From assembly GCA_963751795.1 (NCBI GenBank), contig CAVVVI010000003.1, forward strand, positions 186,001 to 250,000: a stretch of 64,000 nucleotides of DNA, in the 5' to 3' direction. Positions 8,574 to 19,337 of this stretch are shown in pieces; the first letter of the stretch is position 1, and each line of letters starts with the position of its first letter. The position numbers and the translations under genes are program-made. The stretch is from BOG-908 sp963751795 (lineage in GTDB: Bacteria > Pseudomonadota > Alphaproteobacteria > Acetobacterales > Acetobacteraceae). A model generated the notes under the pieces. That model ran no database searches, was not told the origin of the DNA, and was given only the letters and a program-made list of their open reading frames with translations.

Positions 8574-8823
8574 GGGGTGGGGTTAGCAGGTGCGGGGGCG
8601 CGGGGTGATGGGGTTGTTGGGGGGGTGGAGTGTTGGCCGGTGTGCCTGTGTCCGGGTGTGGCCGATGACGGCGGGTCTGCTTCCGGGGTGTTTGGCCCGG
8701 AAGCCAACACACCCGCCGATGGCCTAGCAACCAAAATCAGCTCATTGCGCACCGGCGGTTCCCGCTGTGGAAGCTGTGAGTGACAGCCGTTCCGCTGCGT
8801 TTCCGGGCTTAGACGCTCCGGCG

Positions 8824-9648
8824 CTATGCGTTGTCTTGCAGGACCAAGCCGGGACCAATAATTGCGATATAGCTCAGAGCGACAAGCACGCCTGTTCCGA
8901 TCAAGAGCAACGACCGACCGACAGGCCCGGAAACCAAGTTTGTTGGAGTCGGCGTCGCGACAACATCAATCATGCTCGTGAGGCTAAACCCAACACCGAG
9001 CGTGCAGCCCAGAGCGAGAAGCATGGGTAGAACCTGAACACGGCCGCCGGCGGCTTCCGCGAGACAAGCCAACACAGCGGCGGCGCCGGCTGGAACCATG
9101 GCGCGGCCCCGAAACCTAGCGACAGCGTCAATTCCGCCAGCCTGCAAGCGAAATAACAGCGCGGCCATGCGAAGGCAGCCGTAGTATGCCAACGTTGCAA
9201 CGATTACGGCAACTAGGCGCCACCAGAAAGGCAGATTTAATGTGGTTGCGAGCGCCGGCCAGTCGCCAAAGCCGGTGACGGCTCCAATCGCAAGATAGCC
9301 GCACGCCACCAGGGCGTTAAATGTGAAACTTAACCAGATCAGCAACCACACGACTCGCCCGCGCGGCGGCATCCAGCGCAGCCATGCGTATGCCACGATG
9401 GCAGCGAGAAAATTTGCCACTGGCCCTGCTGCTAACAGCGCCGGGCCGGACACGGTGCAGCGCATGTATAGCGGAGCAAGAAGGGTGAACCGCTTCCCCG
9501 CCAGCAGACACAATGCCCCGTGCCCCACCGCCTCGTGCAGCATGGTTTCCGCCGCGTAGGCGATAATCCCGGCTGCTGCCAGCGTCGCCTCATCATCCCG
9601 GGCCGTGCTATCGCAGGCTTGTCCCTTACTCGCCACGACCGCCGTCAT
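8824..9648 (-). CDS. Integral membrane protein with HEAVGH motif, putative metalloprotease-like
   Basis: About 274 residues with roughly seven hydrophobic segments. The first segment carries ETMLHEAVGHGALCLLAG, a H-E-x-x-G-H arrangement reminiscent of, but not identical to, the HExxH zinc site of M50 site-2 proteases. A later segment ends in an Asn-Pro-free region, so the usual second M50 motif (NPDG) is not seen. The frame stays open upstream to 9891; I chose ATG 9648 because residues before it look non-conserved, and ATG 9693 is an alternative. Codon bias is weaker than in the neighbours, suggesting acquired DNA. Function unknown. Confidence 0.6.
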   Translation of the reverse strand: MTAVVASKGQACDSTARDDEATLAAAGIIAYAAETMLHEAVGHGALCLLAGKRFTLLAPLYMRCTVSGPALLAAGPVANFLAAIVAYAWLRWMPPRGRVVWLLIWLSFTFNALVACGYLAIGAVTGFGDWPALATTLNLPFWWRLVAVIVATLAYYGCLRMAALLFRLQAGGIDAVARFRGRAMVPAGAAAVLACLAEAAGGRVQVLPMLLALGCTLGVGFSLTSMIDVVATPTPTNLVSGPVGRSLLLIGTGVLVALSYIAIIGPGLVLQDNA

Positions 9649-9959
9649 TGCATCTTGCGCCCCTGTAGTATCAGGGAGCGGAGCAAAGCGCATGCCAGCC
9701 AGGAGGAACAACGAAGGTCCTGAATCGCATGGTCGGCCTCGGCTAATGTCATTGATCTGGCCAAGTTCGCCATAACAACGTGCGTTCGCTGTCAGCTTTT
9801 GCAATGCGAGCGCGAACGGCCTGCTTTGGACGCGAGCTGACCGTAGGAATGGGCCGGAAGCGGATCGGCAGCTTTGGACACGACGACACAAACGAGCGGA
9901 GATGGCGCGGCGGCCGCCCGAACGCGTGGTGCTGTCCTAATCGTAATAAGCCGCCGGAT
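9649..9959. other. Intergenic region without a supported gene
   Basis: The region upstream of the membrane protein and downstream of the next minus-strand gene. Short frames exist on both strands but lack ribosome sites and recognisable products. The composition is mixed (GAAGCGGATCGGCAG-like motifs) and could be decayed coding DNA. I see no tRNA, terminator with a T-tract or clear promoter. Confidence 0.5.
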
Positions 9960-11051
9960 CTACGAAACGTCCGGCTTCTTGCGGCCGAATGTGGGGCGTA
10001 GGTGGAGCCAGGACGGGCCAGGGCGCGGGGTGTCGTCACGCGGCAGCGCCGCGCGCACTTCGAAGCCGTTGCCGGCCAGCTCGGCTAGTCGGCGTTTGCC
10101 GCGCAGTTCGGCGCGCTGTGAATCCTGCGCGGCGCGGTCCTCGGCCTGCATGTCGGGTGGGATGTTGCGGTCGTCGAACGTGCGGTCGCGCGGCACGTAG
10201 TCCGGCGACTGGAAGCCGCTGGGCCGGTGCAGCAAGGGCTCGAGCTCGAGGATCGGCACGTCGCCGGGCTCGGCGGGGCGGTGGTGGACGCGGTAGGATT
10301 CCGTGTGGTCCGGCGGACCGAACGTTTCTCCATCCGGCACGATGTAGCCGTTCGGCCTAGTCGCCATCTGCACGAATTCCACGATCCGCCCATACAGCCC
10401 CTGCCAGGGAATCGGGCCCGCCTCGACCAGGAGTTCATGGCCGATGAAGTGTCGGGCGCCGATTGTCCGGATGCCGATCCGCTTCTGTGCGTCGCCGAAC
10501 AGGAGGGGGTGAATGTGCAGCGGGCCCGGGACGGGGTTCAGCGCGGCGTTGGCGAACATCTCCGGCGCGAACAGCTCGTTGCTCTGGGTCCAATGCACGA
10601 GCGCCGTTGGAACTTCCTTCATCGCGAAGGCGGTGAGCTGAGCCAGCTTTGCAAGCCGCTTCTGGAACAGCGGCAGTGATCCCAAATCCACTTGGGCCGC
10701 AGGGTTTTTCAGCCGTTCGAGCAGGGCAGCGTCGGCCACGTTGATCAGGATGTGGGCGCGGTGTCGCCGGACGCGGTCCTCCGCGTCGCGGCAGAGCACC
10801 AGCCGGTTGAAGGCGGAGCGGAGCGTCAGCTGGAGCACGTCGGCCGCCGCGGGGCGGTCGATGAACTCGACGGTCACCATCAGGCCGTTGTTGCCCGACA
10901 GGCAGAAGAACCCCGGCCTGTCCTCCACGGCTTTGTATTGGACGTTGTTGTAGACGAGGTCGTTCACCAAGAACGATTTGTAGATGCTGTCGAGCGAGAT
11001 GCCGCCGCGATCGAGCAGGATGGCCGTCTGAGGTTTTTCCGGGAACAGCAT
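9960..11051 (-). CDS. Hypothetical protein, 363 aa (possibly DUF4261-like)
   Basis: A cytoplasmic-looking protein with no signal peptide. Residues ~50-260 form one domain with strands such as GLMVTVEFIDRP and a region FAMKEVPTALVHWTQSNELFAPEMF, which is reminiscent of DUF4261-type proteins; that assignment is tentative. The C-terminal 100 residues are charged, rich in Arg, Asp and Pro, and probably disordered. It stands alone between a membrane protein and katG, with long gaps on both sides and somewhat lower GC than its neighbours. The role is unknown. Confidence 0.6.
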   Translation of the reverse strand: MLFPEKPQTAILLDRGGISLDSIYKSFLVNDLVYNNVQYKAVEDRPGFFCLSGNNGLMVTVEFIDRPAAADVLQLTLRSAFNRLVLCRDAEDRVRRHRAHILINVADAALLERLKNPAAQVDLGSLPLFQKRLAKLAQLTAFAMKEVPTALVHWTQSNELFAPEMFANAALNPVPGPLHIHPLLFGDAQKRIGIRTIGARHFIGHELLVEAGPIPWQGLYGRIVEFVQMATRPNGYIVPDGETFGPPDHTESYRVHHRPAEPGDVPILELEPLLHRPSGFQSPDYVPRDRTFDDRNIPPDMQAEDRAAQDSQRAELRGKRRLAELAGNGFEVRAALPRDDTPRPGPSWLHLRPTFGRKKPDVS

Positions 11052-11352
11052 GGTGTCAGCTTCGACGCGCTGAAATCAGTGGCCGCAGCCGCAACCCGGA
11101 CCATGACCTTTCGCCGGACGGCGCCTGCTTTGCGCAGTGTGCGGCACGCGTGTTTGCGGCCATTGCGGAGCGTTGCGGTTGCTGGGGCCAGCCGGACGCG
11201 ACGTCGGAGAGGCTGACCAGCATTCGACGCTCCTGAAACGTACCTGCCGACACGCCTATCACGGTTCCGTGAACGCTGTCAGCCTTCTTCGGTTTCGGGA
11301 CGCGAGCCGAGCCGCAACGAGCCTGTCGGGCCGGTTTTGGCGCCAGGTGGCG
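11052..11352. other. Intergenic region between hypothetical gene and katG terminator
   Basis: About 300 bp with no frame I can support. It must hold the promoter of the minus-strand gene that starts at 11051, but I cannot identify -35/-10 boxes with confidence. The strong hairpin at 11353-11389 closes the region on the katG side. Confidence 0.45.
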
Positions 11353-11389
11353 CCGGCCCGTCAGCGGCGTGCTGCCGCTGGCGGGCCGG
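11353..11389 (-). terminator. Strong GC hairpin after katG
   Basis: Arms of 16 bp (11353-11368 and 11374-11389) pair over their whole length with one G-T wobble, around a 5-nt loop. The hairpin starts 11 bp past the katG stop on the transcribed strand. There is no T-tract, so it may stabilise the mRNA end or act with Rho rather than be a classical intrinsic terminator. Confidence 0.65.
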
Positions 11390-11399
11390 GTTGGGGGGC

Positions 11400-13601
<2,202 letters not shown>

Positions 13602-13690
13602 ATTCGTCCGTCCCTTGGTGGTTGGTTTCCCGGGCACCTGTGTGCGCCTTCGGGGTGGCATCAATCTAATCGATTCTCATCGCGTGTTTC

Positions 13691-13705
13691 ATAGGCTGAA
13701 CCTAT
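13691..13705. promoter_or_regulatory. OxyR-like half site (ATAG-N7-CTAT)
   Basis: The sequence ATAG-gctgaac-CTAT lies inside a perfect dyad CATAGG-N5-CCTATG (13690-13706), between divergent katG and a small secreted-protein gene. ATAG-N7-CTAT is the core of the OxyR consensus, and peroxide control of katG by OxyR is established in many proteobacteria. Only one of the two consecutive palindromes of a full OxyR site is clear. The assignment is by motif and position only. Confidence 0.55.
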
Positions 13706-13813
13706 GGGCCGCTGCTCGTTGCGTGGCGGTGGCGAAAACCCGCCTGGCGGCCGCGTGTTGTGGAGGAGGCCCGCCGTGCTGCCTTGGGCGGGCTATGCGA
13801 GGGGACCGAGGAT

Positions 13814-14089
13814 ATGCGCACGCTGATCGCCGCGACCGTGCTTGCCATCGCCAGCCTGCCCGCCTGGGCGCAGCCGCCGACGCCTCGCGAACCGCTGACG
13901 CCGGAGCAGGCGCAGGAGCGCGAGCATCCCACGGGCGTGAAGCCGGTGGATGTGGGGCCATACACGCCGGAGGCCAACCGCGCCTATAACGGCGGCGGCG
14001 TGGTGCTGCAGGGCGCGCCCGGGGCACCGGCGCCGAAGCCGCAGGCACTGCCGCCGGGGGGTCTGCAGCCGCCAGCCGCGCCGCATTAG
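13814..14089 (+). CDS. Small secreted proline-rich protein
   Basis: A 91-residue product with a clean signal peptide (LIAATVLAIASLPAWA, cleavage after AWA), followed by ~75 residues rich in Pro, Gly and Glu with no predicted fold. I chose ATG 13814 because a GAGG lies upstream and the signal peptide begins there; the open frame runs further back to 13760. It is transcribed divergently from katG and shares the OxyR-like intergenic region, so it could be co-regulated. No family is recognised. Confidence 0.65.
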   Translation: MRTLIAATVLAIASLPAWAQPPTPREPLTPEQAQEREHPTGVKPVDVGPYTPEANRAYNGGGVVLQGAPGAPAPKPQALPPGGLQPPAAPH

Positions 14090-14110
14090 GACGGTGCCGG
14101 CTTTGGCGCC

Positions 14111-15163
14111 CTAGCCGGCGAGGGTGACGGCGCTGACCGAACCGCCGGCGTGCAGAGCGCCGATAATGGCGGCCTGCGCGAAGCCGGCATGGCGGATATG
14201 GGCGAGCACCGTTTCGGCGTGCGGTGCGGCGACGCTGACGAGGAGGCCGCCGCTGGTCTGCGGGTCGCGCAGCAGGGCGTTCTGCCACGCGGGTAGCGTT
14301 TCGGCGCCGTGCACCGCAGCGCCGTAGCTGGCCCAGTTGCGGGCGGCGGCCCCGGTGGCCAGGCCCGCTTCGGCTAGTGCTTGTGCGCCGGGCAGGATCG
14401 GCAGCTGGCCGGCTTGCAGGCGGGCGGAGAGGCCGGAGCCGCGGCAGAGCTCCAACAGATGGCCGAGCAGGCCGAAGCCGGTGACATCGGTGGCCGCGTG
14501 CACGCCCGGCAGGGTGGCCAGGGTGGCGCCGACGGCGTTGAGCTGGGTGGCCGAGGCCAGCATCGTGGCGTAATCGGCCGGCGTGAGCACGCCGCGTTTC
14601 AGCGCGGCCGAAAAGATGCCGATGCCCAGGCCCTTGGTGAGGATCAGCGCGTCGCCGGGTTGGGCGGCGGCGTTGCGCAGCACGCGGTCCGGATGCACCA
14701 GGCCGAGGGCGACGAGGCCGTAGAGCGGCTCCGGGCTGTCGATGGAGTGGCCGCCGGCGACCGGGATGCCGGCCTGGGCGCAGATGGCGGCGCCGCCGGC
14801 CAGGATGGCGCCGGCGGTGGCGGCCGACACCTTGCCCAGCGGCATGCCGAGCAGGGCCAAGGCCAGGATCGGCGTGCCGCCCATGGCATAGACGTCCGAC
14901 AGGGCGTTGGCGGCGGCGATACGGCCGAAATCCGTGGGATCGTCCACCACCGGGGTGAAGAAATCGGTGGTGGCGACCAGGGCCTGGGTGTCGTTGAGGC
15001 GCCAGACGGCCGCGTCGTCGGCGGTTTGCGTGCCCACCAGCAGCGCGGGAAAGGCGGCGGCCTGCGGCATCTGCGCCAGCAGCTCGGCCAGCGTGGCCGG
15101 CGACAGCTTGCAGCCGCAGCCGCCGCCATGGGCCAGCGAGGTGAGCTTCGGTTCGTCGGGCAA
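14111..15163 (-). CDS. selD: Selenide, water dikinase
   Basis: Makes selenophosphate from selenide and ATP, the selenium donor for selenocysteine. At 350 residues it matches the normal length. The glycine-rich active loop GGGCGCK carries catalytic Cys16 and Lys19, so this SelD uses Cys, not selenocysteine. DDAAV and the AIR-synthase fold motif TDVTGFGLLGH follow. The start is the TTG at 15163, preceded by AGGAG at 8 nt; the frame continues upstream but gives a non-conserved extension. It is divergent from selA over an 83-bp intergenic region. Confidence 0.95.
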   Translation of the reverse strand: MPDEPKLTSLAHGGGCGCKLSPATLAELLAQMPQAAAFPALLVGTQTADDAAVWRLNDTQALVATTDFFTPVVDDPTDFGRIAAANALSDVYAMGGTPILALALLGMPLGKVSAATAGAILAGGAAICAQAGIPVAGGHSIDSPEPLYGLVALGLVHPDRVLRNAAAQPGDALILTKGLGIGIFSAALKRGVLTPADYATMLASATQLNAVGATLATLPGVHAATDVTGFGLLGHLLELCRGSGLSARLQAGQLPILPGAQALAEAGLATGAAARNWASYGAAVHGAETLPAWQNALLRDPQTSGGLLVSVAAPHAETVLAHIRHAGFAQAAIIGALHAGGSVSAVTLAG

Positions 15164-15246
15164 AGGATGGTTCTCCTGGGGCGGGCGGGCTGCTTTTCGG
15201 CACAAAGCATCTTCCCTTCCGCGCCGGAACCACCGAGGTGAGCGGC

Positions 15247-16641
15247 ATGGCAGACGGATCGATCCCCCAGGCCGGCCTGCGGGCATTGCCCTCGGTGCAG
15301 CGGCTGCTGGAGCACGCGGCGGCGGCGGGCCAGCCGCGGGCGGCGCTGACGGCCGCGTTGCGCGAGGTGCTGGCCGGGGTGCGCGCGGGGTTTGCGGCCG
15401 GCGATGCGGTGCCGGACGAGGCGGGGCTGCTGGCCGCCGCGTTGGCCGTGATGGCGCGGGCAGCGGCGCCCGATCTGCGGCGGGTGATCAATGCCACGGG
15501 CATCGTGGTGCACACGAATCTGGGCCGCGCACCGCTGGCGCCTGCGGCGGTGGAGGCGGCCTGTGCGGCGGCGCAAGGCGGCTGCAACCTGGAATACGTG
15601 CTGGAGACGGGGCGGCGCGGGCAGCGCGGGGCGGGCGCCGAAGCCCTGCTGTGCCGGCTGACGGGTGCCGAGGCGGCGCTGGCGGTGAACAACAACGCCG
15701 CCGCCCTGCTGCTGGCGCTGGCCGCGCTGGCCGGGCCGGGCGGGGATGGGGTGCAGCCCGAGGTGATCGTATCGCGCGGCGAGCTGGTGGAGATCGGCGG
15801 CGGGTTCCGCATTCCGGAGATCGTGACGCAGGGCGGCGGGCGGCTGGTGGAGGTGGGCACCACAAACAAGACGCGGGTGGCCGATTACGCCGCCGCGATC
15901 ACGCCGCGCACGCGGGTGCTGCTGAAGGTGCATCAGAGCAATTTCCGCATGGTGGGCTTTACCGCGGAAGCCAGCCTGCCCGAGCTGGCGGGGCTGGCGC
16001 GCGCGCATGGGCTGGTGCTGCTGGACGATCTGGGCAGCGGCACGCTGGCGCGGCTGCCGGGCCATCTGGCGCCGTGCGAGCCGACGGTGCGCGAGAGCAT
16101 CGCGGCCGGCAGCGACCTGGTGGCGTTCAGCGGCGACAAGCTGCTGGGCGGTCCGCAGGCGGGGCTGCTGGCGGGCCGCGCCGATGTGGTGGACCGCCTG
16201 CGCCGCCACCCGCTGTTGCGCGCCGTGCGGCTGGACAAGATGACGCTGGCGGCGCTGGAGGCGACGTTGCGGTTGCATCTGGACCCTGCGCGTGCCGAGG
16301 CGGAAATCCCGGTGCTGCGGATGCTGGCGCAGACCGAGGCGCAGCTGCGGGCCAGGGCGGCGGCTTTGTGCGCGCTGCTGGATGGCGTGGGCGCGGCGCA
16401 GGTGCAGGCCAGCACGGGCCATGCGGGCGGCGGCGCGTTGCCCGGCCAGGCGCTGCCGAGCGCGGCCGTGAGCCTGACCGCGCCCGGGCGCACGCCGGAT
16501 GGGCTGGCCGCCGCGTTGCGTGCGCAGGTGCCGGCGGTGGCCGGGCGCATCCATGAGGGCCGGCTGCTGCTGGACATGCTGACGGTGGCCGATGCCGAAC
16601 TGCCCGAGCTCGCCCAGGCCGTGCGGCGCGCGCTCGCATGA
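15247..16641 (+). CDS. selA: L-seryl-tRNA(Sec) selenium transferase
   Basis: PLP enzyme that converts seryl-tRNA(Sec) to selenocysteinyl-tRNA(Sec) using selenophosphate. At 464 residues it is a normal length. The N-terminal tRNA-binding part begins LRALPSVQRLL. The PLP lysine is K298 in FSGDKLLGGPQAG. Other conserved stretches are NATGIVVHTNLGRAPL and VGTTNKTR. I chose ATG 15247; GTG 15238 is an in-frame alternative nearer a GAGG. The stop overlaps the selB start by 4 nt (ATGA), indicating translational coupling. Confidence 0.96.
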   Translation: MADGSIPQAGLRALPSVQRLLEHAAAAGQPRAALTAALREVLAGVRAGFAAGDAVPDEAGLLAAALAVMARAAAPDLRRVINATGIVVHTNLGRAPLAPAAVEAACAAAQGGCNLEYVLETGRRGQRGAGAEALLCRLTGAEAALAVNNNAAALLLALAALAGPGGDGVQPEVIVSRGELVEIGGGFRIPEIVTQGGGRLVEVGTTNKTRVADYAAAITPRTRVLLKVHQSNFRMVGFTAEASLPELAGLARAHGLVLLDDLGSGTLARLPGHLAPCEPTVRESIAAGSDLVAFSGDKLLGGPQAGLLAGRADVVDRLRRHPLLRAVRLDKMTLAALEATLRLHLDPARAEAEIPVLRMLAQTEAQLRARAAALCALLDGVGAAQVQASTGHAGGGALPGQALPSAAVSLTAPGRTPDGLAAALRAQVPAVAGRIHEGRLLLDMLTVADAELPELAQAVRRALA

Positions 16642-18515
16642 GGCGGCTGGTGGTGGGCGTGATCGGCCACGTCGATCACGGCAAGACGGCGCTGGTGCGG
16701 GCGCTGACGGGCATGGAGACCGACCGGCTGGCCGAGGAGCAGGCGCGCGGCATCTCCATAGCGCTGGGGTTCGCGCATCGGCGCATCGGCGACGGCGAGG
16801 TGGATTTCATCGACATGCCGGGCCACGAGCGGTTCGTGCGAACCATGGTTTCCGGCGCCACCGGCATCGATGCGGTGCTGCTGGCGGTGGATGCGCGCGA
16901 GGGCGTGATGCCGCAGACGCGCGAGCACGTGGACATCGCTGCCCTGCTGGGCGTGGCCCGCGCGGTGATCGTGGTGACGCGCATCGATCTGGCATCGGGC
17001 GCCGAGGTGGCGGCCACGGCGGCCGAGGCGGCCGCGCTGGCGGCTGCGGCCGGGTTGCAGGCCGGGCCGCCGCTGGCCTGCTCGGCCCAGACCGGTGCGG
17101 GGGTGGAGGCGGTGCTGGCCGCTTTGGAGGGCGAGCTGGGCCGGGTGGCGCCGCGCGAGGACCGGGGTGCGGCCTGGCTGCCGGTGGACCGGGCGTTCTC
17201 GATGGCCGGGCATGGCACGGTGGTGACCGGCACGCTGCGCGGCGGCAGCCTGGCGGTGGGCGGTGAAGTGGAGATCGTGCCCGGGCCGGTGCCGGCGCGC
17301 ATCCGCGCGCTGCAGGTGCATGGGCGGCGGGTGGCCGAGGCGCAGCCGGGGCAGCGTGTGGCGGTGAATCTGCGCGGCGTGCCGCCCGCGGCGGTGGGGC
17401 GCGGGACGGCGCTGGCTACGCCGGGCACGCTAGGGCCGTCCCCGTGGCTCTCGGTGCGGCTGCGTGCGGTGGCCGATGCGCCGCCGCTGCCCACCGGGGC
17501 GATGTTGCACCTGCTGTTCGGCACCGGCGAGGCCCCGGCGCGGCTGCGGTTGCTGGATGCCGACACGCTGAAGGCGGGCGGGGCCGCGTTCGCGCAGCTG
17601 CGTTGCGCGGCGCCGGTATGCGTGCCGGCGGGGGCGCGTTTCGTGCTGCGGGGCGGCGCGCCGCTGCGCACGCTGGCGGGCGGCACGGTGCTCGATCCGG
17701 TGGCGGGCAGGCTTCGCCGCCATGCACCCGGCGCGGTGGCGCGGCTGGCGGCGTTGGACGGTGCCACGCCGGCAGCGATCGTGGCTGCGTCGCTGGCGGC
17801 GGCCGGTGTGCGCGGTGCGACCCTGGCGGGGCTGGCTCGGCTGGCCGGCGTGGGCGCGGCGCAGGCGGCCGGGTTGCTGGAATCGGGCATTGTGCTGACG
17901 CGCGAGGGCGAAGCGATCGGGGGTGACGCGTTTGCGGCCGTGCTGGACGCGTTGCCGCGTGTTCTGGCGGGCCATGCGGACGGGCTGGCGCGGCATGCGG
18001 TGGCGGGGTTGCTGGCGCCGACCCCGGCTTCGGTGGTGGAGGAAGCCGCCGCGCGGCTGGTGGCGGCGGGCACGCTGGCGCGCGACGGTGACCGGCTGCG
18101 CGTGCGGCGGCCCGAGCAGGACGATGCGGCGGCGCGCCTGCTGGCCGAGCGCGCGGTGCGGATGGCGCGGCAGCTGCGCGAGGCCGGGCTGAACCCGCCC
18201 GATGCCCAGGCGCTGGCGCCCGATCCGGGATCGCGCCGCCTGCTCGATGGGCTGGTGCGTGCCGGCGTGGTGGTGCGCGCGCCGGACCGGGTGCAGAAGC
18301 GCGAGATCCTGTTCCACCGCGATGCGATCGCCCAGGCGCGCGTGACGCTGGCGCCGCTGCTGGCCGGGCAGGGCCTGCTGGTGGCCGAGATCGGGGCGGC
18401 ACTGGGCATCTCGCGAAAATTCAGCGTGCCGCTGCTGGAGCATCTCGACAGCGTGCGGTTTACGCGCCGGGTGGCCGAGCGGCGCGTGCTGGCCGCGGCG
18501 GAGCAGGCGCGCTAG
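16638..18515 (+). CDS. selB: Selenocysteine-specific elongation factor
   Basis: EF-Tu-like GTPase that carries selenocysteinyl-tRNA to UGA codons followed by a SECIS hairpin. Of 625 residues, the first ~170 hold the G domain with GHVDHGKT (10-17), DMPGHERFV and the base-specificity motif in a degenerate form (TRID). Domains II and III follow. The C-terminal ~200 residues contain the tandem winged helices that bind the SECIS RNA, ending with LGISRKFSVPLLEHLD. It is in one operon with selA and the tRNA gene, which starts 9 bp after its stop. Confidence 0.96.
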   Translation: MRRLVVGVIGHVDHGKTALVRALTGMETDRLAEEQARGISIALGFAHRRIGDGEVDFIDMPGHERFVRTMVSGATGIDAVLLAVDAREGVMPQTREHVDIAALLGVARAVIVVTRIDLASGAEVAATAAEAAALAAAAGLQAGPPLACSAQTGAGVEAVLAALEGELGRVAPREDRGAAWLPVDRAFSMAGHGTVVTGTLRGGSLAVGGEVEIVPGPVPARIRALQVHGRRVAEAQPGQRVAVNLRGVPPAAVGRGTALATPGTLGPSPWLSVRLRAVADAPPLPTGAMLHLLFGTGEAPARLRLLDADTLKAGGAAFAQLRCAAPVCVPAGARFVLRGGAPLRTLAGGTVLDPVAGRLRRHAPGAVARLAALDGATPAAIVAASLAAAGVRGATLAGLARLAGVGAAQAAGLLESGIVLTREGEAIGGDAFAAVLDALPRVLAGHADGLARHAVAGLLAPTPASVVEEAAARLVAAGTLARDGDRLRVRRPEQDDAAARLLAERAVRMARQLREAGLNPPDAQALAPDPGSRRLLDGLVRAGVVVRAPDRVQKREILFHRDAIAQARVTLAPLLAGQGLLVAEIGAALGISRKFSVPLLEHLDSVRFTRRVAERRVLAAAEQAR

Positions 18516-18524
18516 GAGGGCAGC

Positions 18525-18614
18525 GGAGGCGATTGGGGTCTGGTGGCCCCCCTGGTCTTCAAAACCAGTGGCCCGCCACAAGCGGGCGGTGGGTTCGATT
18601 CCCATCCGCCTCCG
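18525..18614 (+). tRNA. selC: tRNA-Sec (anticodon TCA)
   Basis: A complete tRNA-Sec of about 90 nt. The acceptor stem is GGAGGCG paired with CGCCTCC, with an eighth A-C mismatch; the discriminator base is G and CCA is not encoded. The D-stem has the diagnostic 6 bp with a 4-nt loop (GGGGTC-TGGT-GGCCCC). The anticodon loop CTTCAAA gives TCA at 18559-18561. A long variable arm (CCCGC-cacaa-GCGGG) and a T-loop TTCGATT complete it. It follows selB by 9 bp and is probably cotranscribed and processed. Confidence 0.95.
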
Positions 18615-18621
18615 CCGGCCG

Positions 18622-19335
18622 TCACCTGCTGGCCAGCGCGAACACCGACAGGCCGGCAATGCGGTTGCGGCCCAGAAGCGCCAGCTCCCAGGACGATAAT
18701 TGCCACAGGGCGGCGTTGGTGGCCGCACCGTGCGGCTTCATGTCCGACCCCGGCACCTCCGTGTGGAACGGGTTGAGGCGGCGGCCGAGGCGCAGCGTGG
18801 CGGCCAGCGGCAGCGTGAGGCCGAAATAGTAGCTGCTGTTGAGCAGCGTGAGGCCGGCGCGCGCGACCAGGCGGTCGATCTCGCGGATGGTGTAGCGGCG
18901 GTAGTGTTCGAGAAACACGTCGTGGCCGCTCCACATCCATTGATGCGCCGGCACGGTCAGCAGGAAGCGTGTGCCGGGCTGCACTTTGGCCGCGTAGTCC
19001 GCGAGCAGCGCGGTGTCGTCGGGCACGTGTTCCAGCACGTCCATCATCAGCACCACGTCGCCGTTGAAGCTGTCGATGTTGCGCACGAAGGCGATTGGTT
19101 TGCCGCCCTCCGTATCCTGCCGCTCCTCGGGGTAGTTGGGATCGACGCAGATGGCGCTGGCGGCCTGTGTGCGGGCGAGCAGCTGGCGGGAGAAGAAGCC
19201 GGAGCCCGCGCCGACATCGAGGACCTCGGTGATCGGGGCCGGGCCCAGCATCTGCAGCATGGCGGCCGACTTGGCGCGGTAATACCAGTGGTCGCGCGCG
19301 GCGTCGCCGAGAATGGCTTCTTCCTTGAGATCCAT
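18622..19335 (-). CDS. Class I SAM-dependent methyltransferase
   Basis: A 237-residue methyltransferase. Motif I is VLDVGAGSGFFSRQLL (~50-65), motif II is the acidic ICVDPNY, and LMMDVLEHVPDD is the typical post-II motif of the Methyltransf_11/12 group. The region FLEHYRRYT is often seen in methyltransferases acting on lipid- or sugar-linked substrates. The ATG lies two bases after the stop of the upstream glycosyltransferase gene, so they form an operon. Together they may decorate a lipid-linked sugar or a cell-envelope glycan; the substrate is not known. Confidence 0.85.
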   Translation of the reverse strand: MDLKEEAILGDAARDHWYYRAKSAAMLQMLGPAPITEVLDVGAGSGFFSRQLLARTQAASAICVDPNYPEERQDTEGGKPIAFVRNIDSFNGDVVLMMDVLEHVPDDTALLADYAAKVQPGTRFLLTVPAHQWMWSGHDVFLEHYRRYTIREIDRLVARAGLTLLNSSYYFGLTLPLAATLRLGRRLNPFHTEVPGSDMKPHGAATNAALWQLSSWELALLGRNRIAGLSVFALASR

Positions 19336-19337
19336 GG

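Noticed and set aside
13690..13706. CATAGG-N5-CCTATG as a terminator
   Set aside because: The arms are only 6 bp and AT-rich, lie upstream of both genes, and fit an OxyR-like operator better.
14111..15163. SelD as a selenoprotein
   Set aside because: The active loop reads GGGCGCK, with TGC/TGT-type cysteine rather than an in-frame TGA.
18525..18614. tRNA-Sec as an integration site of a genomic island
   Set aside because: No integrase and no duplicated tRNA 3' end are visible downstream.
16676..18728. Long open frames antisense to selB
   Set aside because: Ser/Ala/Arg-rich shadow translations; selB is unambiguous.
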